Shown: positions 1 to 10,118, counted from the stretch's first letter. The stretch is 64,000 bases of DNA from Stieleria neptunia (GCF_007754155.1 NZ_CP037423.1:9730938-9794937), one strand, 5' to 3'. The notes: generated from the letters alone by a model not told the origin. Program-made: numbers and translations.

Positions 1-2200
1 GTGGCGTGCCGTGCAGGTACTGAATGTTGGCCGGCGTGTCCAGGAAGGTGTTCAAGTTCGCCAGCGATCCGGTCAACGTCAGCGTTCCCGTTCCGGATCC
101 GCCCACGGTCACCCCGCCACCGGTCGATGCCGACAGGTCCCCGCCGGTGGACGTCGAAAGCGTGACGGTCAGATCGCCGCCGTTGTCATCCAGGTCCGCC
201 AGGTTCAGCGCCGACAGATCGACGTTACTGCTGACGTCTTCGGTCACCGTAATGTCGGTGGGCAATCCACCGGAATTGGTCGGATCGTCGTTAGTCGCGG
301 CGATCGAGATGTCACGGGTCTGCGTGTTGGAATCCACATCGCCATCGTTGACCGTGAAGGCAACGGTTCGCGTCAGCGTCGACGGGTTGTCGCTGCTGTT
401 GGTGTAGGTGATGCTGCGCAGCGCCGCTTCGTACTGGGCGACCGTCGCGGTTCCCGTCAGCGTCATTGTTCCGCTGCCGGCGTTCCATACACCACTGATC
501 CCGTTTTGATCAACGAAGGTCAACACGTCTTGGCCATTGGCGTAGTTACCGGTGATCTGAACGACGGCGGATTCCAGATTCGTGTCGTCGACGTCACTCA
601 GAGCCAGCGTCGACGTGATCGCCACCGCACCGTCGTTTTCGGTGTAGGCCAGCGTGCTGCCCTCGATCGATGCTTCCACCGGCGCATCATTGACGTTGCT
701 GACCGTCCAGTTGAACGTGCTGCTGGTTGTGGTGCCCGCGCCATCATCGACCGTGAAATCGAAACTGTCGGATGCAGTCTGACTTCCATCGTGATCATAA
801 GTGATCAGCCCCGCGTCGATGTCGGCTTGGGTGAAGGTGTCACTGACGTTCAATGCAGAACCGAGACGGAACAACGTTCCGTTGGTCGGAACCGCATCGA
901 CGGTGTAAACCAACTGCGAGTCCGTGTTGTCGACATCCGTGGTTTCCAGCATCGCCGTAGTCACGGTGTTACCGACGGAGCCTTCCGGAACCGTGTCACC
1001 GGTGTTGGTCGCCAAGACTTGTTCGTCGTTGACCGCGGTGATATCGACGTTGACGGTGCCGAGCGTTTGATCGGTACCGCCGCCGGACCCCGTGTTTCCA
1101 CCGTCGTTGACGACGACTTGGATCGTATCGGCGTCGTTACCGAAGGTGTGTGGCGTGCCGTGCAGGTACTGAATGTTGGCCGGCGTGTCCAGGAAGGTGT
1201 TCAAGTTCGCCAGCGATCCGGTCAACGTCAGCGTTCCCGTCCCGGATCCCCCCACGGTCACCCCGCCGCCGGTCGATGCCGACAAGTCCCCGCCGGTGGA
1301 CGTCGAAAGCGTGACGGTCAGGTTACCGCCGTTGTCATCCAGGTCCGCCAGGTTCAGCGCCGACAGATCGACGTTACTGCTGACGTCCTCGGTCACCGTG
1401 ATGTCTGTCGGAAGTCCGCCTGCATTGGTCGGATCATCGTTGATCGAGGCGACCGAGATGTCACGGGTCTGCGTGTTGGAATCCACGTCGCCGTCATTGA
1501 CGGTGAAGGCAACCGTTCGCGTCAGCGTCGACGGGAGGTCACTGTTGTTGGTGTAGGTGATGCTGCGTAGCGCCGCTTCATACTGGGCGACGGTTGCGGT
1601 GCCGGTCAGCGTCAGCGTCCCGCTGCCGGCGTTCCAAACCCCGCTGATGCCGTTTTGATCGATGAAGCTCAATACGTCTTGACCATTGGTGTAGTTGGCG
1701 GTGATCTGGATGACGGCCGATTCCAGGTTGGTGTCGTCGCTGTCGGTCAAGGCTAGCGTCGACGTGATCGCCACGGCGCCGTCGTTTTCGGTGTAGGCGA
1801 GCGCACTACCCTCGATGGAGGCTTCCACCGGTGCGTCGTTGACGGCGGTGACAGTGAAGTTGAACGTTCCCGTCGCGGGTGTTGCACCGTCTTCCCCTCC
1901 GTCGGCCAGTGAGAAACTGAACGCGTCGCTCGCGGTATCGCTGCCGTCGTGGTCGTAGGTCACATCACCGGCATCGATGTCGGCCTGGGTGAACGTGTCA
2001 TTCAATCCCAAGGCGCCGAATCCGGCCAGGTACAATGTCCCGTTGTCGGTCACGTCGGTGATCGTGTAAGTCAAACCGGCACCGGAGTCGTCGACGTCGC
2101 CTTCGTTGAGCATCGCCGTCGTGATCGCCGTCCCGGTCGAACCTTCCAGCACCGTCGTGCCGGTGTTGGCCGCGACTGTGGGTGCATCGTTCAAGTCATT
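1..2200 (-). repeat. Tandem intragenic repeat, 1149 bp period
   Basis: Bases 1-23 match 1150-1172 exactly. The stretch 24-407 matches 1173-1556 with few differences, a period of 1149 bp (383 codons). Identity falls through 1570-1850 against 421-700. Only scattered similarity remains in 1930-2200 against 781-1060. The repeat encodes CSPG/cadherin-like modules of the giant surface protein and continues past the left edge, so the full copy number is unknown. The gradient of identity suggests recent recombination or conversion of the left part. Confidence 0.9.
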
Positions 2201-5200
2201 GACGTTGACGATTAAGGTTTCGTCGTAATAGTTCGATGCGGAGTCCGTCACGCGGACGATCACGCTGTAGAACGACTTAGACTCGTAGTCCAGGATTCCA
2301 TCGGTCAGCACCAGTTCGTCGCTGGAGACGCCTCCGATGGAGAAGTTCGCGGCGTCGGCCCCGCCGATGATCGAATACGTGAATGTCTCGCCCACATCGA
2401 CATCCGAGGTGGCCAATGTGGCGACGCTGACGCCGCCGGAAGTGTCGGTGAATTCGTTGACCGTTGGGTTATCGGGCGCGATGTCGGTCGGTGTTTGATT
2501 ATTCGGGAACGCCGCGATGGCGGTCAGCTTTTCGGCTCCGGAGGTCAATCCGATATCCGAGCCATCCATCAGCAAAGCCGCCGTGGCGGCGCCATTGCCT
2601 GCTCCGGCAACCAACGTGGTCTGCGTGACCGACAAGGCGACCATGTCGTGCTTTTTGACGGCCAGTGCGTTGCTACCGACGCCCGAATCGCCATCGACGG
2701 AGAAGACGATCGTGCCGGCCAGGATGGTGTGGCCGCCGACGACGGCGTCGGTTTCATAGAGTTCGACGCCGTTGATTGACTTTGTCAAATTGACATTGGT
2801 ATCCGATCCATCCAGCAGTGTCTGCAGCGTACCGCTTGTCGTTCCCACACCAACATCGGTCGTTTCAAACAGCAGCAGCGACATATTGAGCCCACTGGTA
2901 CCGGAGGTCAGCAAGAAATCGCCGGCCTGTAGCACCGTGTCCCCAACCGTCGTGTTTTGTTCGACCAGCGAGATCCCTTGCACGTCGGCGACGACTGGAT
3001 CGTCCAGCAGCAGATAGAAACTGCCCGACGAATAGTCGCCCACCGTATCGGCACGGAACACGATCACGTCGTTCGCCGTGATCGCCAGCGTGTTGGTGCT
3101 GACGAGCGTTTCGTTGTCCCTGGTCGAAAACAGCACGTCGCCTTCGTACAGGTTGAAGTTGGAGCTACCAACCTGAATGTCTGCTGTGACGTAGTGCAGG
3201 GCGTCGATCTTGGTGTCGCCGCCGAACGTGTCGAGATTGAACACCGACGTCGCGGTGCCGGAGGTCACACCACTGACCGGTTCCAATACGAGGCCGGGGT
3301 CGCCCAGGGCAACGACTTCACCGGCCGTCCAGGCGTTCAAACCGGCGGCGCCTTTGGAATTCACGTCACCGTCGGTGCTGAACCAAAACGCGGTGTCATT
3401 GGCGGCGGCCACGAATTCCGGTGGGTTTTGGTCCCACAGGAACAAGAAGGGCTGGACGGTCGTTTCGCCGGTGTTGTTTTCGACTTCATTGCGTTCGCTC
3501 CAAGTGGATCCATCCCACAGCGGATTGTTCAGGTCACCACCCGCGTCGAGTGCGGTCAGCATGATCTGATTCGTTTCGGGACGACTGGTCAGCGTGAGCG
3601 TCCGCACATCATCTTTAAGATCGACTCCTTGTGTCTCGGCTGACCAGCCGCCGCCGCTGTCCCAGGTGCGATAGCTAATGCGGCTGTTGTTCTCCGAGTA
3701 AACGGCCAGCAGATCACCCGACTGGGATTCAAACGCCACGGCGACACTCAGGAAAGTGTTGTCGTTCTCCGCCGTGGAGGCCAGCAACTTGTCACCCCAG
3801 CTGTTCCCGTCCCAGACGGCCAGCCAGGTTTCGCTGTTGTCCGTGTGGGCGGCAAAGGCGATCCGATCCGAGTTCGGGTCCGAAGCCACGTTGGTCCAGG
3901 TCACTTGTCCCGTCACGCCGGCGGGCGGCGCAATCGATTGTTGGGCAGACCAGGTACCGCCGTCCCAAACGCGATACAAAGCGTTGGCGGTGTTGTCGCC
4001 GTAGACCACCATCGCGTCGCCGCTTTGGGATTCGTAGGTGACAACGACTTCGGTGTTACTGGTTCCGGCGGTCGTGGTCAGGGTTTGAGCATTCCCCCAA
4101 GCGTTCCCGTCCCAAACCAGGGCGTAGTCCTGGTTGGTGGCGTTGCTAACGACCAGCACCATTTCATCGGATCCGGTATCGGAAGCGAATCGCAACTGCT
4201 CGGCTTCGCCGGCGATCGGTGTGCTGATCGTGTTGGTCGCCGACCACGCCGTTCCGTTCCAAACCCGATAGGACAGTCCGTCGGTGCCCGTCGTGCCGTT
4301 GTTCCAGACCAGCACGGCATCCCCGCTGATCGATTCGTACTCGATGACGAATCCCCACTTGGTGGAATCGGAGACGGTGGCAAAATCATTGAAGGTAAAG
4401 GCCGTCCAGCTGGAGCCGTCCCACATCTGACCGCTCAAATTGCCGGCCGCGTCGACGCCGATGACAATTTTTTCGTCCCGGTCGGGCGACTCCGCTCCGT
4501 CGATGACGCGCCACGGACCGCCGATGTCGGCGGTGTTGACTTCGATACTGAAGTCGTTGCCGTTGAAATCGGCGGCCAGCGGAGTGGTTTGGCCGTTTTG
4601 AGACCAGATCACGGTGGAGGGACCGTCGAAGGAGGTGTCCGTGACGTTCAAGACGGTGACGCTGATCGTCTGGACGTCGCTGCCGGAAAAGGCATCGCTG
4701 GCGGTGACCTGAACCTCGTAGACGTTGTCGCCTTCGACATCCAGGGGATTTTCGTAGTCGGGCGGGCTAATGAATGTCAAGACGCCGGAGTTGGTGTCGA
4801 TCGAGAAGAAGGCTTGGTCGGCGCCGCCGGTGATCGCATAGGTCGGCGTACCGCCTTCGGGGTCGTTAGCGGTGACCGTCACGACGGAAGTCTGATTCTC
4901 GTTCACTTCGACTGCAGCCGGCGAGGTGATGACCGGATCGTCGTTGACGGTGATGGTGACGGTCGCGACGTTGGAATCGAGGCTGCCGTCGTTGGTTTGG
5001 TAGGTGAACGAGTCGACGCCATTGAAGTTCAGGTTTGGCGTGTAGGAGAACGAACCGTCGGCATTGATGCTGAGCGTTCCGTTGCTGGGGCCCGTGACGA
5101 CCGACGTATTGACGCGATACGCGTTGCCGTCGGGGTCGGTGTCGTTCTGTAACACGCCGGAATGTGCGAGACTTTCCACCTCGCCAGCCGACAGCGCGGT

Positions 5201-8119
5201 GTCGTAAACCCGCACCTCGTCGATTTGACCACTAAACAGCCGAGTGTTGGCACCGGGTTTGCCGATTTGCAAGGCGCCCCAGGCGGAGCGGTCGTTCTGG
5301 GTTCCCGTGTCGGTGCCTTCCAACACGCCGTCGACGTACAACGACGCGCTGAAGACGCCGCCGCCCAGATCGGTCACGGTTACCGCGGCGTGGTGAAACT
5401 GGGTCGTATCGGTGAAGTCCGAATTCGAAACGATGAAGATCGGGTCCGCAGCATTGACGGGGACTTCATATCCCATGAAGAAGACAATCTTGTTGGCCTG
5501 GTCGTAGGTCCCGATCGTCAGTCCCATTTCCGACTCAGCGGTCGTCCCCGGTGCCGAACCATACCCGTTGCCGCCGCTGTAGCCTTCCCACAGGATGTGC
5601 TGCTGGGCGGTTGTCGTGGTCGTTTGGAACCATGTCGACAGGGTGAAACTGCTGGCCGTCTTCAGCACCGTGCTGGCGGTTGAAACGTAGTCCGCGGTGC
5701 CATCAAACGTCAGCGCGCCCGACCCCACGTAGCCGGTCGTCCAAGTCGGATCGTCCGTATCCGCTCCGGCGGTTGCCCCCAGTGTCGCATCATTGCCCAA
5801 GGCTCCCGAATCGACGGTGGTCTGTCCGGTGCCTTCGTCGAATTGCCATCGATTGGCCAGATTATTCGTCGTGGGGCCGACGTCCAGCGTGGTGTTGACA
5901 CCGGTGGAATAGGCATCGTCCGCGGCGACCGGAGCGGTGTTGGTGACTGAGACGTTTTGAGCGAATTCAGACGTTTCGGTGAAGGCATCAAAGCTGATGT
6001 TGCTCTTGGTCGCCGTTGCGCTGACAACTTCGCCGGCGAGCACATTGGCCGTCAACGTCGCATTGATCGTCGCGTTCCCCGATCCGTCGGTCGTCACGTT
6101 CGCAAAGCCGAGATAACGCTTTGCTTCGCCGTATCCGGTCCCGTCGCCGATCACACTGGCAAAGAACTCGATGCGGTAGTAGCTGTTGGCAACCGCGTTG
6201 AATGAGCCGACGATGTTGACGTCGGTGCCATCAACCATTTGGGCCGAGGTCAGAACGGGGAAATTCTGCAGACCATTGGCTCCCGTATCGACGTCGCCAG
6301 CGTCATTTGCGGTGACACCGTCGTTATCCAAGTCGATGCCGAGGCCTGTATTGCCAAAGATCGTGTTGCCCAGAATCGCGGCTTGCGACGCCCCGGTCGC
6401 GGCGATGCCGTCCAGGCCGTTGCCGGCGATCACGTTTCCGGCGCCCGCGGCGGTTCCCCCGATCAAGTTGCCCGTGCCGCCGGCGAAGTCACCCAAGGAG
6501 ACGCCGTGTCCTGAATTGCCGAGCAGAGACGAGCCATCGATCGTGGTGCCGATCAGGTTGCCCTGCACGGTGTTGTTGTTCCCTTCGACGATGATTCCCC
6601 AAGAGTTATTCCCTGAAATCAGGTTTCCCTCGCCCGCGTTGGTACCGCCGACCGTCGTGTTGTCACCCCCGACGAGAATTCCGCCCCAGTTGCCGACACC
6701 GGATTGCCCGTTGCCGATCGCAACCATCCCCGTCGCATCGGTTCCGACGTAGTTGCCTTGGATGACGGTGCCGGTGACGCCAGGATCGATATCGATCCCT
6801 TCGTCGCCATTGCCCGAAATCACGTTGCGATCGGCGGCCGTCGAACCGCCGATCGTGTTGTTGCTTCCGTCGACAAGAATGCCGTCGCCGCCATTCCCTT
6901 TCCCCGCGCCGGCGTCGGTTCCATCGGTGGATAAACGCCCGATGTAGTTTCCGGCGATCAAATTATTCTCCGAACCGGCTTGGAGTTCGATCGCGTTGCC
7001 GCCCCAATCACGGATCACAAAGCCACGGATCGTGCTGCCGTCGGCGGTCGCGGAAAGTCGGAATCCCTCGTCGCTCCCGCCCGCGCTGGCGCCGTCGAGG
7101 ATGATGGCCGGACGATTACCATTGGCGGCAAAGCTGTCGTCGGTCGTCGCATCGATGTAGACGGCCTCGGTGATCAGTGGCAACATCGTCGTGGGCGTGA
7201 TCAGGTGCGTGCCCGTGCCGGTGATATTGAAATCGATCGTGTCCAGCCCCGCGTTGGCGTTCGCATCGGTGATCGCCTGACGCAGCGACCCGGCCCCCGA
7301 ATCGTTGGTGTTGGTCACGGTGTAGGTCGCCAAAACACCTTCCCAAGCGGCTTGCGCGTGCTGGGTAAAGGCGACCTGTGCCTCCACGATCCCGACGTTG
7401 TATTCAAAGTCCCAGTCACCGCCCAGCGAATCACTGCCCGTCGCGTCGTCGCTGGCCGCAACGTCACAATCGCACAGCGCGGCGAGTGAATCGATCAATC
7501 CGCGACCGTCATCGGTGCTGGCCAGATCGCAGCCGTAGATCAACAGGTCGGCATCCGCATCGAGCGACGCGGCCCAGGAGGCGATGTCGCCGGCGTAGCC
7601 TTCGGCGGATTCCAGATCCAGCCGGGTGTTGCCGAGCTGCAGCCCCCCGCCGTCACCGTGGCTCAATAGATGAACCGCATCGACGCCCGTCAGTTCACCC
7701 AGTGTTTCGGTGATTCGGGTGATGCCATCTTCGTCCGAGGAGAGCCGAACGACCAACCATTGTGTGCCGTCATCGGAACCATCCCGCAGTCCGGCCAACA
7801 ACGTCTCGGCATCTTCGACACCGTCGTCGACGAAGACCACTTCGAGCGGACGCGACGGATCAGGCGCAGCAGATCCAAACAGCGCGTTCGAATCGGGTTG
7901 ATCGGTTTCGGAGTCGCCCCAATCGACCGGATGGGCGCCGAACAAACCGTCTGACGCGCTCGGCGCACCCGACTGCAGCATCTGCGTCATCGCGGCGTCA
8001 AGAAGTTCGACGTCGGCGTGGACCGGCAATTCTCCCGCGTCCGGACCGTCTGCACTGAGCAGGATGCGGTCCTCCAGCAAGAAGAAGTCGAAAACGCGTG
8101 TGGGGTGATGCGCGGGCAA
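1..8119 (-). CDS. Giant LEPR-XLL/DUF4347 surface protein, C-terminus beyond left edge
   Basis: An open minus-strand frame runs from about 8119 off the left edge (over 2700 codons, read by eye). Residues 16-24 are LEDRILLSA, the planctomycete LEPR-XLL type N-terminal motif. DUF4347 follows at about 88-260 (VVFVDDGVEDAETLL, HLLSHGDGGGLQLG). A beta-helix region at about 265-620 opens with TVTNTNDSGAGSLRQAI and has repeated GNYVGTD and NTIGG turns. A LamG/concanavalin-like domain lies at about 800-980. Next come tandem-95 and cadherin-like domains, seven WDGxxW repeats, and long CSPG/cadherin-like repeats. It is presumably a secreted or cell-surface adhesin. The start is unclear: there is no in-frame ATG between the upstream TGA (8192-8194) and the LEDR motif. 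TTG at 8119 is the choice here, but a frameshifted 5' end is possible. The family assignment is solid; the function is inferred. Confidence 0.85.
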   Translation of the reverse strand, partial: MPAHHPTRVFDFFLLEDRILLSADGPDAGELPVHADVELLDAAMTQMLQSGAPSASDGLFGAHPVDWGDSETDQPDSNALFGSAAPDPSRPLEVVFVDDGVEDAETLLAGLRDGSDDGTQWLVVRLSSDEDGITRITETLGELTGVDAVHLLSHGDGGGLQLGNTRLDLESAEGYAGDIASWAASLDADADLLIYGCDLASTDDGRGLIDSLAALCDCDVAASDDATGSDSLGGDWDFEYNVGIVEAQVAFTQHAQAAWEGVLATYTVTNTNDSGAGSLRQAITDANANAGLDTIDFNITGTGTHLITPTTMLPLITEAVYIDATTDDSFAANGNRPAIILDGASAGGSDEGFRLSATADGSTIRGFVIRDWGGNAIELQAGSENNLIAGNYIGRLSTDGTDAGAGKGNGGDGILVDGSNNTIGGSTAADRNVISGNGDEGIDIDPGVTGTVIQGNYVGTDATGMVAIGNGQSGVGNWGGILVGGDNTTVGGTNAGEGNLISGNNSWGIIVEGNNNTVQGNLIGTTIDGSSLLGNSGHGVSLGDFAGGTGNLIGGTAAGAGNVIAGNGLDGIAATGASQAAILGNTIFGNTGLGIDLDNDGVTANDAGDVDTGANGLQNFPVLTSAQMVDGTDVNIVGSFNAVANSYYRIEFFASVIGDGTGYGEAKRYLGFANVTTDGSGNATINATLTANVLAGEVVSATATKSNISFDAFTETSEFAQNVSVTNTAPVAADDAYSTGVNTTLDVGPTTNNLANRWQFDEGTGQTTVDSGALGNDATLGATAGADTDDPTWTTGYVGSGALTFDGTADYVSTASTVLKTASSFTLSTWFQTTTTTAQQHILWEGYSGGNGYGSAPGTTAESEMGLTIGTYDQANKIVFFMGYEVPVNAADPIFIVSNSDFTDTTQFHHAAVTVTDLGGGVFSASLYVDGVLEGTDTGTQNDRSAWGALQIGKPGANTRLFSGQIDEVRVYDTALSAGEVESLAHSGVLQNDTDPDGNAYRVNTSVVTGPSNGTLSINADGSFSYTPNLNFNGVDSFTYQTNDGSLDSNVATVTITVNDDPVITSPAAVEVNENQTSVVTVTANDPEGGTPTYAITGGADQAFFSIDTNSGVLTFISPPDYENPLDVEGDNVYEVQVTASDAFSGSDVQTISVTVLNVTDTSFDGPSTVIWSQNGQTTPLAADFNGNDFSIEVNTADIGGPWRVIDGAESPDRDEKIVIGVDAAGNLSGQMWDGSSWTAFTFNDFATVSDSTKWGFVIEYESISGDAVLVWNNGTTGTDGLSYRVWNGTAWSATNTISTPIAGEAEQLRFASDTGSDEMVLVVSNATNQDYALVWDGNAWGNAQTLTTTAGTSNTEVVVTYESQSGDAMVVYGDNTANALYRVWDGGTWSAQQSIAPPAGVTGQVTWTNVASDPNSDRIAFAAHTDNSETWLAVWDGNSWGDKLLASTAENDNTFLSVAVAFESQSGDLLAVYSENNSRISYRTWDSGGGWSAETQGVDLKDDVRTLTLTSRPETNQIMLTALDAGGDLNNPLWDGSTWSERNEVENNTGETTVQPFLFLWDQNPPEFVAAANDTAFWFSTDGDVNSKGAAGLNAWTAGEVVALGDPGLVLEPVSGVTSGTATSVFNLDTFGGDTKIDALHYVTADIQVGSSNFNLYEGDVLFSTRDNETLVSTNTLAITANDVIVFRADTVGDYSSGSFYLLLDDPVVADVQGISLVEQNTTVGDTVLQAGDFLLTSGTSGLNMSLLLFETTDVGVGTTSGTLQTLLDGSDTNVNLTKSINGVELYETDAVVGGHTILAGTIVFSVDGDSGVGSNALAVKKHDMVALSVTQTTLVAGAGNGAATAALLMDGSDIGLTSGAEKLTAIAAFPNNQTPTDIAPDNPTVNEFTDTSGGVSVATLATSDVDVGETFTYSIIGGADAANFSIGGVSSDELVLTDGILDYESKSFYSVIVRVTDSASNYYDETLIVNVNDLNDAPTVAANTGTTVLEGSTGTAITTAMLNEGDVDDSGAGLTYTITDVTDNGTLYLAGFGALGLNDTFTQADIDAGDVTYDHDGSDTASDAFSFSLADGGEDGATPATGTFNFTVTAVNDAPVEASIEGSALAYTENDGAVAITSTLALTDSDDTNLESAVIQITANYTNGQDVLSFIDQNGISGVWNAGSGTLTLTGTATVAQYEAALRSITYTNNSDLPSTLTRTVAFTVNDGDVDSNTQTRDISVASINDDPTNAGGLPTDITVTEDVSSNVDLSALNLADLDDNGGNLTVTLSTSTGGDLSASTGGGVTVGGSGTGTLTLTGSLANLNTFLDTPANIQYLHGTPHTFGNDADTIQVVVNDGGNTGSGGGTDQTLGTVNVDITAVNDEQVLATNTGDTVPEGSVGNTVTTAMLETTDVDNTDSQLVYTVDAVPTNGTLFRLGSALNVSDTFTQADIDAGLITYDHDGSQTASDSFDFTVDDGAGTTTSSTFNWTVSNVNDAPVEASIEGSTLAYTENDGAVAITSTLALSDVDDTNLESAVVQITGNYANGQDVLTFVDQNGISGVWNAGSGTMTLTGTATVAQYEAALRSITYTNSSDNPSTLTRTVAFTVNDGDVDSNTQTRDISIAATNDDPTNSGGLPTDITVTEDVSSNVDLSALNLADLDDNGGDLTVTLSTSTGGDLSASTGGGVTVGGSGTGTLTLTGSLANLNTFLDTPANIQYLHGTP

Positions 8120-8506
8120 GGTTGAAGATCCAGTAGGACGCGAGCGAGGCTGGCGAAAGACGACACCACTGACCCCCGTGTTCGTCGTTTCTCACCTCTG
8201 AATACCTAAGTCACAAAGGTATGGCGGCGACACGCCTCATCCACAGGACGCGTCAATGCGGGGCAACGGCCACGTGACCCCGTGCAGATTGGAAGGACCG
8301 ATCCGCCTTTGACGGTTGTGACTGCTGCCGCCGGGAACGAATTGGACCGTCGCAGCAGACCCCAGCTTCCGCAGGCGCGACGCTTTGTGGCGGCCGAGAA
8401 CAGTCCAGCAGACGACATCGGAGCCGGGTATGATGCGTGGCATGAACTCGATAACGCCGCGTAGCATTCCAACATCGCGATTGACCAGCAGGCCCCCACG
8501 ACATCC
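8120..8506. other. Intergenic region between divergent surface-protein and sulfatase genes
   Basis: This stretch separates the uncertain minus-strand start of the DUF4347 protein from the plus-strand sulfatase. Minus-strand reading frames here run into the sulfatase gene and encode arginine-rich, low-quality sequence, so they are treated as shadows. It presumably carries promoters for both genes. A weak TATGAT-like hexamer near 8428 is the only candidate seen. Confidence 0.4.
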
Positions 8507-9973
8507 ATGAAGACCTTTTTTTGTTTCTGTTCGCTGATCCTTGCGATCACCGTCCAAGCCGCCGATCGGCCGAACATTGTGTTGATCCTCGCCGACGACA
8601 TGGGTTATGGCGACGTCCAAGCCCTCAACCCGGACTCCAAAATCGCCACGCCGAATCTGAATCGTTTGGCGGTCGAGGGCATGACATTTACCGACGCGCA
8701 CTCCCCCTCGGCGGTGTGCACGCCGACACGCTACGCCACGTTGACCGGACGTTATTGTTGGCGCAGCAAGTTGAAGCGAGGGGTGCTCAACGGCTACGGA
8801 ACGCCCTTGATCGAAACGGATCGGCCGACCGTTGCATCGCACCTGAAACGCAACGGCTATCACACCGCGGTGATCGGCAAATGGCACCTCGGACTGGGGT
8901 TCCAGAAAGACGACGGCGGTCAATGGGACTGGACCAAACCGCTCAGCTATTCACCGGTCGATGCCGGCTTTGATCGCTCACTGGTCATCCCCGCCTCGCT
9001 CGATTTCCCCCCCTACGTCTACATCGACGGCCATCAGATCACCGGGCAACCCGATCGGATTCAGCCGGCCCGTGGATTTCCGGCGTACCTACGAAAAGGC
9101 GAACTCGGTTCGGATTTTTCGATTGTCGATTGCTTGGACGAATTGACCGCACAGGCTTCCCAGCACATCCGCAGCCGGGCCAACCAAGACGCGCCGTTCT
9201 TCTTGTACTTTCCACTCACCGCCCCGCATAAACCCGTCTTGCCGCACGGCCGGTTTGCCGGCACGACCAAGCTGGGACCCTACGGTGATTTCGTTGCACA
9301 AGTCGATTGGACCGTCGGTCAAGTCATCAAGGCGATCGACGAATCCGGTCTCGCCGAAAACACGCTGGTGATCTACACCAGCGACAACGGCTCGTTCATG
9401 CGGCGTCAGAGTGACGCCGACCAACCGGATCACGTCAGCGATGAGACGATCCAGGCGTACTACGAAGGCAACCACACGGCCAACGGTCCCTGGCGCGGCA
9501 CCAAAGCGGACATCTGGGAAGGGGGTCACCACGTCCCGTTTTTCGCCCGCTGGACGGGAACGATCCAACCCGGTTCACGCAGCGATCGACCGATCTGTCA
9601 CGTCGACCTGTTTGCGACCGCTGCGGAGTTGGCGGGAACAAAGCTGCCGCCGGCGGATCAGGCCGCGCCGGACAGTTTCAGCATCGTCCCACTGCTGACA
9701 GGGAATGAAAAACAGTTCCGACGAGCAGCGGTCGTGAATCATTCCGCCAATGGAACTTTCGCGGTTCGTGACGGGAAATGGAAACTGGTGCTTAGCGACG
9801 GTTCGGGCGGACGTGAGAAACCCTCGGGCAAACCGTTCGGAACACCATGGCAGTTGTACGATTTGGACAACGATCCGACCGAGTCCAAGGATGTGGCGGA
9901 GACGAATCGAGAGGTGGCTCAGGAACTCGGAGCGGAGTTGTTTCGGTTCTTGGCGAATGAGAAAAGCCGATAG
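8507..9973 (+). CDS. Secreted formylglycine-dependent sulfatase (arylsulfatase family)
   Basis: The 488-residue protein starts with a signal peptide (cleavage likely near Ala18-Ala19). The sulfatase core follows: PNIVLILADDMGYGD with metal-binding Asp30/Asp31, then the signature CTPTRYATLTGR with Cys71, the residue converted to formylglycine. A GKWHLG lysine/histidine motif, an APHKP histidine and the TSDNGS motif (Asp293, Asn294) complete the metal and sulfate site. The length is normal for the family. It should hydrolyse sulfate esters outside the cytoplasm. Marine planctomycetes carry many such enzymes for algal sulfated polysaccharides, but the substrate cannot be read from this sequence. 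No maturase or carbohydrate-utilisation genes are adjacent, so it appears to stand alone. Confidence 0.93.
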   Translation: MKTFFCFCSLILAITVQAADRPNIVLILADDMGYGDVQALNPDSKIATPNLNRLAVEGMTFTDAHSPSAVCTPTRYATLTGRYCWRSKLKRGVLNGYGTPLIETDRPTVASHLKRNGYHTAVIGKWHLGLGFQKDDGGQWDWTKPLSYSPVDAGFDRSLVIPASLDFPPYVYIDGHQITGQPDRIQPARGFPAYLRKGELGSDFSIVDCLDELTAQASQHIRSRANQDAPFFLYFPLTAPHKPVLPHGRFAGTTKLGPYGDFVAQVDWTVGQVIKAIDESGLAENTLVIYTSDNGSFMRRQSDADQPDHVSDETIQAYYEGNHTANGPWRGTKADIWEGGHHVPFFARWTGTIQPGSRSDRPICHVDLFATAAELAGTKLPPADQAAPDSFSIVPLLTGNEKQFRRAAVVNHSANGTFAVRDGKWKLVLSDGSGGREKPSGKPFGTPWQLYDLDNDPTESKDVAETNREVAQELGAELFRFLANEKSR

Positions 9974-9986
9974 GGAATTGCGGGCC

Positions 9987-10021
9987 GTTCCTCCCCTCGC
10001 TCGACGTTCGCAGGGAAGTTT
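9987..10021 (+). repeat. Degenerate REP-like element, partial copy
   Basis: It begins with CCTCCCCTCGCTCGAC, as do the two complete plus-oriented copies at 10556 and 10625, then diverges. It lies just downstream of the sulfatase stop, ahead of the full inverted copy at 10026. Confidence 0.55.
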
Positions 10022-10025
10022 CTAA

Positions 10026-10068
10026 GTCACCCTCCTGGCAGGAGGGTCGAGCGCAGCGAGGGGAGGTC
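10026..10068 (-). repeat. REP-like palindromic element, left of DUF559 gene
   Basis: The unit runs GTCACCCTCC...GGAGGGTCGAGCGC...GGGGAGGTC. It contains the hairpin CCCTCCTGGCAGGAGGG followed by a GCGCAGCGAGGGGAGG tail. It is nearly the reverse complement of the copy at 10556-10601, so the two face each other across the DUF559 gene. Confidence 0.85.
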
Positions 10069-10118
10069 GAACAGTAAATCGCCGGTCCAACTTCAACTTC
10101 GGTTTTGGGAAAGCCGCA

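Noticed and set aside
11..1570. Long plus-strand reading frames across 1-8000 rich in Arg, Gly, Val and Asp
   Set aside because: They lie opposite the DUF4347 surface protein gene, whose frame encodes recognisable LamG, beta-helix and cadherin-like domains; the plus frames are antisense shadows of repetitive GC-rich DNA.
8237..8923. Minus-strand frame of 228 codons upstream and inside the sulfatase gene
   Set aside because: It covers the sulfatase catalytic region in antisense and has no recognisable motif.
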